DNA of 15,081 nucleotides from CAZZBK01 sp964652155 (GCA_964652155.1 CAZZBK010000145.1:1-15081); one strand, 5' to 3'; positions 1 through 6,730 are shown, counted from the stretch's first letter. Notes: generated by a model not told the origin, from the sequence alone. Numbers and translations: made by a program.

Positions 1-2
1 TG

Positions 3-236
3 CAGCCTAACGCACCGACCGCGCTCACGTTCACGTTGCCCGACGTGTATCACACGTTCCGCGTGGGTCACAAGCTGATGGTGCAAGTGCAGAGCAGTTG
101 GTTCCCGCTGGTCGATCGCAACCCGCAGACGTTCGTCGACATCTATCAGGCCCGCGACTCCGACTTCCAGCGCGCGACACAGCGGGTCTATCGCTCCCCC
201 ACGTTCCCCTCGAGGCTCGTCGGCCAACGTCCTTGA
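3..236 (+). CDS. CocE/NonD-family hydrolase, C-terminal end (5' partial)
   Basis: This is the last 77 codons of a gene that begins before the window; the frame is open from base 3 and stops with TGA at 234-236. The visible protein is a β-rich tail containing VGHKLMVQVQSSWFPLVDRNPQ, and it closes with a segment rich in D, Q and R (ARDSDFQRATQRVYRS). From family knowledge this matches the C-terminal jelly-roll (X-Pro dipeptidyl-peptidase C-terminal) domain of CocE/NonD α/β-hydrolases, secreted or cytoplasmic acylases and esterases whose catalytic domain lies upstream. The catalytic Ser/Asp/His are outside the window, so the substrate cannot be judged. An ATG-like internal start does exist downstream of base 36, but the homologous-looking sequence begins before it, so I read this as a partial gene rather than a 66-residue protein. 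Confidence 0.8.
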   Translation, partial: QPNAPTALTFTLPDVYHTFRVGHKLMVQVQSSWFPLVDRNPQTFVDIYQARDSDFQRATQRVYRSPTFPSRLVGQRP

Positions 237-251
237 GTCTTTTGGCTCTGC

Positions 252-447
252 CCGTCTGCTTCACCTGCACCCAGACGGGCGAGCTCCAGGCCATATTGCC
301 GTCGGCCTGCTCGATGCGTAGATCGTAGCGGTTCTCGTCGGCCACGGGCGTCTTGTCCTCGAACGTCTCGGCGACCCGCTTGGCTTTAGGTTCCCATTGC
401 TGGTAGTTCTCTTCATTGCGCACGAGCGTGACGCGCTTGATAATGGG
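252..447 (-). pseudogene. Decayed coding fragment resembling the C-terminal tail of a DUF3604-type protein
   Basis: On the minus strand, an open stretch of about 65 codons reads like real protein. It begins near RPIIKRVTLVRNEENYQQWEP and ends with RYDLRIEQADGNMAWSSPVWVQVKQ. The pattern 'Y-x-R-x-x-Q-x-D-G-x-M-A-W-S-S-P-x-W' is, from memory, typical of the extreme C-terminus of secreted DUF3604/PHP-like planctomycete proteins. The expected stop codon just after SPVWV is absent, and the frame runs on antisense into the CocE gene to base 31 with low-complexity Arg/Ser sequence. Nothing recognisable precedes it apart from about 40 residues of unclear origin (up to 579). No full-length gene, catalytic domain or ribosome-binding site is present. 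I infer a 3' remnant left by deletion. It could instead be a small convergent gene with an eroded end. Confidence 0.4.
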
Positions 448-554
448 TCGAGATCTGATTTCTCTCTCCGATGCAAGTTTCTTGGCAGGCTTGTGGAATG
501 GGGTCAAATGTTCGGCCTCTATTCGATTTCGTAGCCCGGTCGCGAACAAGCGAT

Positions 555-560
555 TACAAT
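555..560 (+). promoter_or_regulatory. Candidate -10 box for the secreted α/β-hydrolase
   Basis: TACAAT matches the σ70 -10 consensus at five of six positions. It lies about 45 bp before the ATG at 605, which would give a 5' leader of roughly 38 nt. No good -35 hexamer is seen 16-18 bp upstream. The site lies inside the longer open frame that begins at 416, so it favours the short, signal-peptide-bearing start at 605. Confidence 0.3.
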
Positions 561-604
561 CAATTTTCATCGATACCACTCAACAATCCGTCGTGGAGCA
601 TCGC

Positions 605-1606
605 ATGCGCGTTATCACAGCGTTCACTTGGTGCGTGATCTCGTCCGTGGCCTTGGTTCCACTTGCCGCCCAGGACACGGCGACCCTCACCAAGGCGAAA
701 GCCCGTGCCCAGGTCGAAATCAAGCGCGCGAGCCAAGCGGCGCTGGCCGCGAAGTTGCACCCGACCCATGCCGACATCAAATACGGGCCCTACGATCGCA
801 ACGTGCTCGACTTCTATCAGGCGAAGAGCACGCAGCCCACGCCGCTGATCATTTACATTCACGGCGGCGGTTTCGTCGGCGGAGACAAAAAGACGCTCCA
901 TCTCGAAATGGTCGACAAGGCAAACGCGGCGGGCATCAGTGTCGCGGCGATCAACTATCGCTTCGTCGACGGCAAGGAGGTGCTCTTTCCGATCCCGCAG
1001 CGCGACAGTGCCCGGGCGGTGCAATTCCTCCGCACGAAAGCCAAGGACTGGAACATCGACCCGAAACGAGTCGCATGTTACGGCGGCTCGGCCGGGGCAG
1101 GCACGAGCATGTGGATCGGCTTCCATGAAGACCTGGCCGACACGACGAATGCCGACCCGGTGCTGCGCGAGTCGACCCGCATCGTGGCGATTGGCACGCT
1201 CGGAGGGCAGGGGACTTATGACCCGATCGAAATCAAGCGGCTCATCGGCGGTCGGGCTTGGGAGCACCCATCAATCTTCAAGGTGTACGGAGTCTCGACG
1301 GCCGAAGAGGCGCTCAACCCGACGCCGGAACGCAAAAAGCTGTACGACGAGGCGTCGGCGATCACGCACCTGACGAAGGGCGACCCACCGTTGATGATGC
1401 TTTACAGCGAGGCCGATGGCCCGCTGCCGCCCGACGCCCGCCCGGGCCAAGGGATTCACCATCCCAATTTTGGCCGGCAGCTCAAGCAGCGGATGGACGA
1501 ACTTGGCATCGAAAACGTGTTCGTCTACACACCCCAGGCGCCCGGTTTCAAATCTGTGCCCGAAATGCTGAAGTTTTTTCAGCAGCAATTCGAGCGGGTG
1601 AAATGA
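605..1606 (+). CDS. Secreted α/β-hydrolase (HGGGF esterase/lipase type)
   Basis: This predicted exported hydrolase has 333 residues. The start at 605 was chosen because it yields a signal peptide (residues 1-23, MRVITAF... hydrophobic, ending LAAQ), whereas the in-frame extension to 416 is unlike protein. The α/β-hydrolase fold is shown by the oxyanion motif HGGGF (86-90), the nucleophile elbow GGSAG with Ser162, and an acidic residue Asp271 in YSEADGP. A HHP-F-G segment (285-290) is also seen in planctomycete members as I remember them. There is no His in the last 45 residues, where the catalytic His normally sits; see findings. Such proteins act on carboxyl esters, and the substrate is unknown. 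The gene stands alone, has a terminator-like hairpin just after it, and converges on the prepilin gene. Its only neighbours on the left are gene remnants. Confidence 0.85.
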   Translation: MRVITAFTWCVISSVALVPLAAQDTATLTKAKARAQVEIKRASQAALAAKLHPTHADIKYGPYDRNVLDFYQAKSTQPTPLIIYIHGGGFVGGDKKTLHLEMVDKANAAGISVAAINYRFVDGKEVLFPIPQRDSARAVQFLRTKAKDWNIDPKRVACYGGSAGAGTSMWIGFHEDLADTTNADPVLRESTRIVAIGTLGGQGTYDPIEIKRLIGGRAWEHPSIFKVYGVSTAEEALNPTPERKKLYDEASAITHLTKGDPPLMMLYSEADGPLPPDARPGQGIHHPNFGRQLKQRMDELGIENVFVYTPQAPGFKSVPEMLKFFQQQFERVK

Positions 1607-1616
1607 GGCCGGCGGA

Positions 1617-1681
1617 GCAGCTGGAGGAGGGCGCGTATCGCTTGATTGACACGCACTCCCTCTCCCAGCTGCATCCCGTTT
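1617..1681. terminator. Stem-loop between convergent hydrolase and prepilin genes
   Basis: The arm 1617-1631 pairs with 1658-1672 over 15 positions with one mismatch and one G-U pair, leaving a 26-nt loop. The stem is followed by CGTTTT at 1677-1681, 11 bp after the hydrolase stop codon. This fits an intrinsic terminator for the + strand gene. On the minus strand the T-rich tail is weaker, so termination of the prepilin transcript here is only possible. Confidence 0.5.
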
Positions 1682-1699
1682 TCGGATGGACAAGCGACA

Positions 1700-2551
1700 T
1701 TAGCCTTGGCGACCGCCGTTGGGCAGTGATTCGTTGTACTGCTGGTTCGTGTAATCCGGGGCGCGTCCGTAGCTGTCGACGACGCCGATCAGTGAGCCAC
1801 GCTCGCCGGTGTCGAATAGCTGAAACACAGCGACATACCGCCCGTAGTATTTGCCATCGCAGCCCGGATAAACCGGGCAGTTGATAATCGTCTTCGAGAT
1901 GGCTGTATTGTTCGGGCCGATGCCAAGGGCCACCAATCGACTGCCGGTCGGCGGAATACCGCTGGTGCCGGGCAACAGCTTGAGCGCGACCGGCGAGGCG
2001 CTGGTGATCTCGGCCACGCTGAACGTACTCGAACTCGACGTGGGGACGCTGCGGAGGTTGGCGACCGTCGCGGAGTTGTTCGAGTTTGTCACCGTGCGAT
2101 CGTGATCGTACACCCAATCAAATCCTAGCCGCGAAAACGAGCGGAGATAATTGCCCGTCAGGCTCCCCACCGTTAAATCCGCATACAGCGAAGGTCCCGA
2201 GATGGGTAAGCCCGTGGCTTGGTTCGATTCGAGTGTCGCGGCCGTCGTGCCATCGGCCTGCATGGGCGAGTAGATATCCGCGCCGCCGCTCGTGATCAGC
2301 GAGTCCAGGCCCTGGGGGAATCGCTTTTGCAGCACAAAGAACATCTGCAAATTGTTGGCGAGGTCGGCTTGCGTCTTGGCCGTGGCGGCCATGTCCGAGG
2401 TTCGCCCCAGGCTGGCAATTTGCGGCAACACAAAACCGGCGATCGTGGCAATGATCATCAGCACGACCACGAGTTCGAGCAACGTAAAACCACACCGACG
2501 AGGTCCCCGCAGCAGCAATAGCCCCGACTTGGTCTGTCGAACGAATTTCAT
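1700..2551 (-). CDS. Type II secretion / type IV prepilin-like protein (GspG-like N-terminus)
   Basis: The protein has 283 residues and carries a class III prepilin signal. A 21-residue basic leader ends at Gly21 and is followed by FTLLELVVVLMIIATIAGFVLP, with the conserved Glu at +5 (Glu26) and a roughly 22-residue hydrophobic helix. A prepilin peptidase would cut between Gly21 and Phe22, leaving a pilin or pseudopilin anchored in the inner membrane. The rest is a Ser/Thr/Gly-rich globular domain with only two cysteines in the C-terminal part (INC...PGCDG), likely a disulfide. The ATG at 2551 is preferred over the GTG at 2554, because AGGA lies 7 nt before the ATG. It stands alone, without other secretion genes nearby, so it may be one of the many dispersed prepilin-like proteins of planctomycetes and not the major GspG. 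Confidence 0.85.
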   Translation of the reverse strand: MKFVRQTKSGLLLLRGPRRCGFTLLELVVVLMIIATIAGFVLPQIASLGRTSDMAATAKTQADLANNLQMFFVLQKRFPQGLDSLITSGGADIYSPMQADGTTAATLESNQATGLPISGPSLYADLTVGSLTGNYLRSFSRLGFDWVYDHDRTVTNSNNSATVANLRSVPTSSSSTFSVAEITSASPVALKLLPGTSGIPPTGSRLVALGIGPNNTAISKTIINCPVYPGCDGKYYGRYVAVFQLFDTGERGSLIGVVDSYGRAPDYTNQQYNESLPNGGRQG

Positions 2552-2630
2552 CACGTAGTCCTTTCAATGAGGCAGGCACGTCCGCTAGGCACCCGTGGCT
2601 TGCGGCATTCACCCTGCTCACTGGGCAACA

Positions 2631-2659
2631 TTCATACCAATAGGCTCAGCATCGTTAAA
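2631..2659 (-). promoter_or_regulatory. Candidate σ70 promoter of the prepilin-like gene
   Basis: Read on the minus strand, TTTAAC (2659-2654) is followed after 17 bp by TATGAA (2636-2631), giving a leader of about 70 nt before the ATG at 2551. Both hexamers are imperfect, so this rests on spacing and position alone. The remaining bases from 2552 to 2821 hold no convincing gene. Confidence 0.3.
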
Positions 2660-2827
2660 ATCCAAGAAAAACCCACGAATCGACGGACATCGGCACGACC
2701 CAGCAGACAGTTCGCATCGCGCGGTGGCGAAATTTTCGTCACTGCTGTCGAAAAAGTGACGCGCTCACGGACAGGAGAAGCGAACGCACGTCGATGTCGT
2801 GTCAAACGCGACCGATTGTTGCCGCGG

Positions 2828-2946
2828 TCACTTGAGCAGGCTGGCGAATTTCGGTTCGATCTGCTTGAGTTCGTCGGAGCCACGCGGGCTTCGTCGAGGT
2901 GGTGAATCAGATTCGCCGGATAAGAGCTGCGGGGGGGTGGTCTCGC
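2828..2946 (-). pseudogene. Truncated, frameshifted copy of the SGNH esterase gene end
   Basis: This stretch repeats two separated parts of the intact esterase gene at 3640-4365. Bases 2822-2869 are identical to 3634-3681 (48 of 48), covering the last 14 codons, the TGA stop and six bases beyond it. Bases 2879-2946 match 3968-4035 at about 85%. The roughly 286 bp that separate the two parts in the intact gene are missing here. A run of seven G at 2931-2938 adds one base relative to the intact copy and breaks the frame. There is no start, no GDS motif and no GHND motif, so it cannot encode an esterase. It ends seven bases from the stop codon of the toxin gene. Confidence 0.8.
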
Positions 2947-2952
2947 GATTGT

Positions 2953-3243
2953 CTAAATCAATCGCTCCTGATCGCGCGCCCCATGCACGACTCGCACCAC
3001 GTTAATGCCCTGCGGACAAGGCTGATAATAAACCAAATAGTTACCGACCACATGGCGACGTACCTCGCCCAAGCGATGGGTTTGAAGCCGTTGCCCAATG
3101 CCGGGTTGAGCAGCCAACAGGTCACAGACTTCACGGATGTTTTGCAGCCACGATAGAGCGGCAAGCACGTTATCCCGAGCGATAAAATCGACGATGATTC
3201 CGAGGTCATCTTCTGCTTCGGAGGTAAATACCGCCCGGAGCAT
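2953..3243 (-). CDS. ParE/RelE-superfamily toxin of a type II toxin-antitoxin pair
   Basis: The predicted toxin has 96 residues, a normal length for ParE/RelE proteins. The N-terminus MLRAVFTSEAEDDLGIIVDFIARDN is the usual β-strand plus helix (SxEAExDLxxIxxxIA). The C-terminal part GEVRRHVVGNYLVYYQP...INVVRVVHGARD carries the family's typical core, ending in the R-V-x-H-G-A-R-D strand. ParE members poison DNA gyrase and RelE members cut mRNA on the ribosome; the sequence alone favours ParE but does not prove it. The start at 3243 overlaps the antitoxin stop (TGATG), which indicates translational coupling; a longer frame to 3306 would overlap most of the antitoxin's end. The TAG stop lies seven bases from the broken esterase copy. 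Confidence 0.85.
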   Translation of the reverse strand: MLRAVFTSEAEDDLGIIVDFIARDNVLAALSWLQNIREVCDLLAAQPGIGQRLQTHRLGEVRRHVVGNYLVYYQPCPQGINVVRVVHGARDQERLI

Positions 3244-3527
3244 CAGATCGTACTGGGTGGATTCGAGGAGGCAACGCGTTGAGCGCGTTGTCGAAGATTC
3301 TCCCAATCAGCATCGGTCAATTCACGCAACCGACCGGCCTCTGCGGAAGCAATTCCTTGCTCAACAAGCTGCATGTGCTCGGCCGGAACGAACGGGATAG
3401 GCTGTGTTTTTGCGCGCAAGGCCTCAACGGCCGCTTCGAGGGCCGCTTCCTTGGATGGAAATAAGCCTCCGGCAACAACACTGGCGAGATACTGCTCAGT
3501 CTGGGGTGAAAGTTCTGAAGCCATCAT
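3243..3527 (-). CDS. ParD-like antitoxin
   Basis: The protein has 94 residues and is encoded directly before, and overlapping by one base, the ParE-like toxin. The order antitoxin then toxin is the standard one. The N-terminal part (LSPQTEQYLASVVAGGLFPSKEAALEAAVEALR, residues 6-38) looks like a ribbon-helix-helix DNA-binding unit of the ParD/CopG type. The acidic C-terminal half (AEHMQLVEQGIASAEAGRL...DADWENLRQRA) would wrap the toxin. Two consecutive ATG codons (3527 and 3524) could start it, and no strong Shine-Dalgarno is seen before either. Antitoxins of this kind repress their own operon, and a perfect palindrome lies 44 bp upstream. Confidence 0.8.
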   Translation of the reverse strand: MMASELSPQTEQYLASVVAGGLFPSKEAALEAAVEALRAKTQPIPFVPAEHMQLVEQGIASAEAGRLRELTDADWENLRQRAQRVASSNPPSTI

Positions 3528-3570
3528 CTGAACGTACCACGATCGCCGGCATCGGGCAAGAATTTCAAGC

Positions 3571-3582
3571 CTCGGTACCGAG
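3571..3582. promoter_or_regulatory. Perfect 12-bp palindrome, possible antitoxin operator
   Basis: CTCGGTACCGAG is its own reverse complement and lies 44 bp upstream of the antitoxin start, in the 106-bp gap between the esterase stop and the toxin-antitoxin pair. Ribbon-helix-helix antitoxins bind such sites for autoregulation. There is no second copy nearby, so the assignment is tentative. Confidence 0.35.
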
Positions 3583-3639
3583 ACGAAAAAAAGGATGCAA
3601 GTCGATTTGCAACCACTCTCGAACCGCTATTGACCGCGG

Positions 3640-4365
3640 TCACTTGAGCAGGCTGGCGAATTTCGGTTCGATCTGCTTGAGCTCCTCGGCGACGATTTTT
3701 GCGAACACCTCGGCGCCGCGCGGGGAGAGATGCGTGCGGTCGGATTTGCCGGGCTCTTTTGAGATGGGGTCGAATTCGGCGGACTTCTCGGGACCGAGCT
3801 TGGTCACCAAAGCGGCGCTGAGTTTGTTGAGGTCGACGAGCGGCACGCGCTGTTCCTGGGCGACCTTGCGAACCGCGTCAGCCCAAGGGGCGAGTTCCAT
3901 GCGAAGCGTGCCGTCGGGGTTGAAGATCCGCCGCACGATGGGGGTCACGAGGATCGGAGTCGCCCCCGCCGCGCGGGCTTCGGCGACATAGCGAATCAGA
4001 TTTGCCGGATAAGTGCTGCTGGGGTCGGTCTCGCGGGCAGGGCCTTTGCCCGGCATGTCATTGTGACCGAACTGGATCAGCACGAACTGCGGCTGTGAGG
4101 CGAGTAGCGATTGCCAGCGTTTTTGATCGTAAAAGCTTTTGGAGCTTTGCCCACCCACGGCGAAGTTGCGACACTCGGCCGAGGGGCCCAGCAGTTGGGC
4201 GAACGCCGCGCCCCAGCCAGCTTGGTCGGTCACGGTCGAGTCGCCGGCCAAAGCGATACGAACTTTTGGGGTGGCCGACGCAGCGGGCTCTTGCGCTCGC
4301 ATCGAGGGTGCGAACAACCCCAGGGACACGATCGTCAGCGCGATCACCAAGAACCTACGATTCAT
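3640..4365 (-). CDS. Secreted SGNH/GDSL acetylesterase (rhamnogalacturonan acetylesterase-like)
   Basis: The protein has 241 residues with a signal peptide (1-25, ending SMRAQ). All four SGNH blocks are visible: GDST with nucleophile Ser43, the block II glycine in VGGQSSKSF (near 71), GHND with Asn102 (100-103), and DRTHLS with Asp209 and His212. The order and spacing match rhamnogalacturonan acetylesterase-like enzymes, which strip acetyl groups from pectin or other plant and algal polysaccharides outside the cytoplasm. The start at the ATG at 4365 is supported by GGGAG seven bases upstream; a GTG at 4368 is the alternative. The isochorismatase gene ends 22 bp upstream on the same strand, so the two probably share a transcript. 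A damaged copy of the gene's 3' end lies at 2828-2946, beyond the toxin-antitoxin pair. Confidence 0.88.
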   Translation of the reverse strand: MNRRFLVIALTIVSLGLFAPSMRAQEPAASATPKVRIALAGDSTVTDQAGWGAAFAQLLGPSAECRNFAVGGQSSKSFYDQKRWQSLLASQPQFVLIQFGHNDMPGKGPARETDPSSTYPANLIRYVAEARAAGATPILVTPIVRRIFNPDGTLRMELAPWADAVRKVAQEQRVPLVDLNKLSAALVTKLGPEKSAEFDPISKEPGKSDRTHLSPRGAEVFAKIVAEELKQIEPKFASLLK

Positions 4366-4387
4366 CACTTATCTCCCATTCATCGGG

Positions 4388-4972
4388 TCACACAGGGGGC
4401 GGTTGCTGTACGAGCTTGCTGAGGGCTTTGAACTGCGGCGTGCCGGCGACTTGGCACCACTCGAAGAGCGCGGACTCGGTTGTGGTCAGCGTCGCGCCGC
4501 CACTCTCCATGCGCCGCAGCGCGGTCTCGCGATCGATATCGTAGCGCGAACCGGTCGCGTCGACGGCCAGATAGACTCGCCAGCCATCGGCGAGCAGATC
4601 GAAGACCGTCTGCTGAATGCAGACGTGCGTTTCGATGCCGACAACCAGCACGCGATAAATGCCCGCCGCACGCCACTCGTTGAACAGTGTCGAGCACGAA
4701 CCGCAACTGAAGGTAAGTTTCTCGACGGCCGCGGGGAGGCGCTGCGCCAGTTCGCTTACGGTTGGCCCGAGCCCCTTGGGATACTGCTCGGTCAGGCCTT
4801 GCTTGACCCCCAGCAGGTTTGCGCCGTCAATGAGTCGGCCGATGTTCCAGACGATCCGCTCGTGCCCCGGCACCAACGTGATGAGCTTTCCTTGCACGTC
4901 GACCACGAGCAAGGCGGTGTCGTCGGCGTTCATGAGATCGGGGCTGCGGGTCAGTGGCGGCACGGTCGACAT
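4388..4972 (-). CDS. Isochorismatase-family cysteine hydrolase
   Basis: The protein has 194 residues. The family's catalytic triad is visible as Asp25 in LLVVDVQGKL, Lys85 in VEKLTFSCG and Cys118 in GIETHVCIQQT, followed by the usual β-strand VYLAVDATGSR. This family includes isochorismatases, nicotinamidases and the YcaC/ISOC2-like group with unknown substrates. The sequence THVCIQQT and short length favour the latter group, so no substrate is named. The start at 4972 gives the normal N-terminus; the frame stays open to 5089 but the extra residues are Arg/His-rich and overlap the divergent SDR gene. It is cytoplasmic, since no signal peptide is present. It probably leads the transcript that includes the SGNH esterase 22 bp downstream. 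Confidence 0.87.
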   Translation of the reverse strand: MSTVPPLTRSPDLMNADDTALLVVDVQGKLITLVPGHERIVWNIGRLIDGANLLGVKQGLTEQYPKGLGPTVSELAQRLPAAVEKLTFSCGSCSTLFNEWRAAGIYRVLVVGIETHVCIQQTVFDLLADGWRVYLAVDATGSRYDIDRETALRRMESGGATLTTTESALFEWCQVAGTPQFKALSKLVQQPPPV

Positions 4973-5079
4973 ACGGATTTTTCTCGTCGGAACGGCTTGC
5001 CGATCGAGCCACGGAACTCGATCATGATGCCTCACCGTACTGCTTTCGCGAAGGAAGTTCAACTCAGGAATCGAACGAC

Positions 5080-5820
5080 ATGACCCCAACGAGCGCGAAC
5101 CGGCACGTGTTCATCAGCGGCGGCACGAGCGGCATTGGCGAAGCGATTGCCCGGGCGTTTCTCGCGGCGGGGGAGACCGTGACCGTCACCGGATTGACCC
5201 GCGAGGAGGTCGACGCCGCGCGTGGCCGCGTATTGAGCGAACACTTCACACGCTGGACGGGCGTAACGCTCGATGTCAGCGACGGTGACGCGATCGACGC
5301 GCTGGCCAGTTCCTGCGAGGGGCTCGATGTGCTCGTGAACTGCGCCGGGATGCTGTTGCGCCAAGGGGTCGAATTCGATCCGGCGCGTTTCGCCCAGGTC
5401 GTCGACGTGAACTTGAACGGGACGATGCGGCTCTGCACGGCCTTTCAATCGCACTTAGCGGCACGTCGAGGGTGCATCGTCAATACAGCGTCGATGCTCA
5501 GTTACTTTGGCAGCGGTTTTGTGCCCGCGTACAGCGCCAGCAAGGGGGGCGTCGTGCAGTTGACCAAGTCGTTGGCCATCGCCTGGGCAGCGCAGCACAT
5601 CCGGGTCAACGCGGTCGCGCCGGGGTGGATCGTTACGCCACTCACGCAGCCGCTCGTCGACCAGAGCGAGCGCAGTCAGGCGATTGTCGATCGTACGCCG
5701 CTCGGACGTTGGGGCACACCGGAGGAAGTGGCCAGCGCGGTCGTGTTTCTCTGCGCGCCGGCCGCGTCGTTTATCACCGGCGCAGTCTTGAACGTGGATG
5801 GGGGATATTCGATCGCATGA
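5080..5820 (+). CDS. Short-chain dehydrogenase/reductase (SDR)
   Basis: This classical SDR of 246 residues binds NAD(P) and interconverts alcohols and ketones; the substrate is unknown. Visible motifs are the cofactor-binding GGTSGIG (14-20), Asp65 in LDVSD, NCAG (87-90), and the catalytic Ser138, Tyr151 and Lys155 (YSASK). RVNAVAPGWIVTP and the terminal FITGAVLNVDGGYS are also typical. The domain end is complete. The start at 5080 is supported by CAGGAA about nine bases upstream; upstream residues in the frame (from 4954) overlap the divergent isochorismatase gene and look non-coding. It is divergent from that gene across a 107-bp gap, which may hold both promoters, and is followed by a REP-like inverted repeat. 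Members with this layout often act on sugars or 3-oxoacyl compounds. Confidence 0.9.
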   Translation: MTPTSANRHVFISGGTSGIGEAIARAFLAAGETVTVTGLTREEVDAARGRVLSEHFTRWTGVTLDVSDGDAIDALASSCEGLDVLVNCAGMLLRQGVEFDPARFAQVVDVNLNGTMRLCTAFQSHLAARRGCIVNTASMLSYFGSGFVPAYSASKGGVVQLTKSLAIAWAAQHIRVNAVAPGWIVTPLTQPLVDQSERSQAIVDRTPLGRWGTPEEVASAVVFLCAPAASFITGAVLNVDGGYSIA

Positions 5821-5836
5821 GCGGTGGGTGCCCATA

Positions 5837-5920
5837 GCCGGTCCGTCTCGGACCGGATGTGTTGAGATCGATGCGAGACGACGCTTCGATCCTATCACGT
5901 CCGGTCCGAGACGGACCGGC
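5837..5920. repeat. REPIN-like nested inverted repeat between convergent genes
   Basis: Two perfect 21-bp arms, 5837-5857 and 5900-5920, face each other across 42 bp. Each arm is itself a short hairpin: CCGGTCCG, three bases, CGGACCGG (5838-5856 and 5901-5919). The spacer contains a third, imperfect stem (5867-5876 with 5882-5891, one mismatch). Two hairpin units in inverted orientation is the layout of REP doublets (REPINs). It lies between the stop codons of the SDR gene (5820) and the RNA methyltransferase gene (5922), so it probably also acts as a transcription stop for both. Confidence 0.75.
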
Positions 5921-5921
5921 G

Positions 5922-6725
5922 CTATGAGGAGTTTTGTCGCTGTCGCCAAGCTTCGTAGCAGACGACGGCGGCGGTGGCGGCAACGTTCAGGCTGTCGGCC
6001 AGGCCGAGCATGGGGAGCTTGATGGGCGTAATGTCTGGAGCGTGCCAATGCTTGGTGAGCCCCGCGGCCTCGCTCCCCAAGATGATCGCAGTGGGGCCGC
6101 GCAGGTCGGCATCGCAGTACAGATCGACCGCCTCGACCCGCGCGGCAAACATGCGGAAGCCATGCTCGCGGAGCCAAGCCAGCGAGTTAGCCGCCGTGGC
6201 GCTGGCGACCCGCTGCGTGAAGATTGTCCCGAGACTGGCGCGAATCGTGTTGGGATTGTAGAGGTCTGTTCCCGAGCCGGTCACGATCAGACCGCTGACG
6301 CCCGCCGCGTCGGCGCTGCGCAGAATCGCGCCGATGTTACCCGGCTTTTCGATGCTTTCGAGCACCACGACGAGCGGCTGCGGCGGTAGCTGCCACGAAG
6401 CCAACTCCGTAGCCGGGGTTTTAATCACGGCCAGAAAACCCTCGGCCCGATCGCCAAACGCAAGCTTCTCGAACACCGGCTTGGTGACGTGACAGACCAC
6501 GTCGCCCAGTTCGTCCAATTGGTCGAGCAGCAATTGCCCTTCGACCGTATGGCACAACTCGCCACAGACAAAGAGCGCTTCCAATTCGATGTTGGCTCGC
6601 AATGCCAAACGAATTTCACGAGCGCCGTCGACCACCGAGCGGCCCGACTCGTCTCGCTGCCGACGATCGCGGAGCTTGACGGTGTCTTTGACCCGGGGAT
6701 TTTGCAGACTGGAGATGATGAGCAA
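5922..6725 (-). CDS. SpoU/TrmH-family RNA 2'-O-ribose methyltransferase
   Basis: The protein has 267 residues and contains an N-terminal substrate-binding domain (about 5-100, beginning ISSLQNPRVKDTVKLRDRRQRDESG) and a C-terminal SPOUT knot domain. Motif 1 is at 123-136 (ESIEKPGNIGAILR), motif 2 at 217-223 (GSEAAGL) and motif 3 at 235-251 (IKLPMLGLADSLNVAA); together these form the S-adenosylmethionine site. The family methylates rRNA or tRNA riboses; I cannot say which nucleotide. The frame has no ATG near its beginning: the first usable codon is TTG at 6725, an upstream stop occurs at 6771, and the homologous-looking N-terminus begins at the TTG, so this start is likely. No Shine-Dalgarno is evident. 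A small membrane protein gene ends 45 bp upstream on the same strand. Confidence 0.88.
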   Translation of the reverse strand: MLIISSLQNPRVKDTVKLRDRRQRDESGRSVVDGAREIRLALRANIELEALFVCGELCHTVEGQLLLDQLDELGDVVCHVTKPVFEKLAFGDRAEGFLAVIKTPATELASWQLPPQPLVVVLESIEKPGNIGAILRSADAAGVSGLIVTGSGTDLYNPNTIRASLGTIFTQRVASATAANSLAWLREHGFRMFAARVEAVDLYCDADLRGPTAIILGSEAAGLTKHWHAPDITPIKLPMLGLADSLNVAATAAVVCYEAWRQRQNSS

Positions 6726-6730
6726 GGGAA

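Noticed and set aside
31..579. A single 182-residue gene on the - strand at the left edge
   Set aside because: Only about 65 residues look like protein; the C-terminal 70 are antisense to the conserved CocE-type end and are low-complexity.
2739..2762. A 6-bp inverted repeat CGTCAC/GTGACG before the prepilin gene
   Set aside because: It is too short to stand out in GC-rich sequence and has no supporting context.
5455..6177. A 240-codon open frame on the - strand spanning the SDR and methyltransferase ends
   Set aside because: It crosses the REPIN-like repeat and overlaps two well-supported genes in other frames; the translation is Arg-rich and unlike protein.
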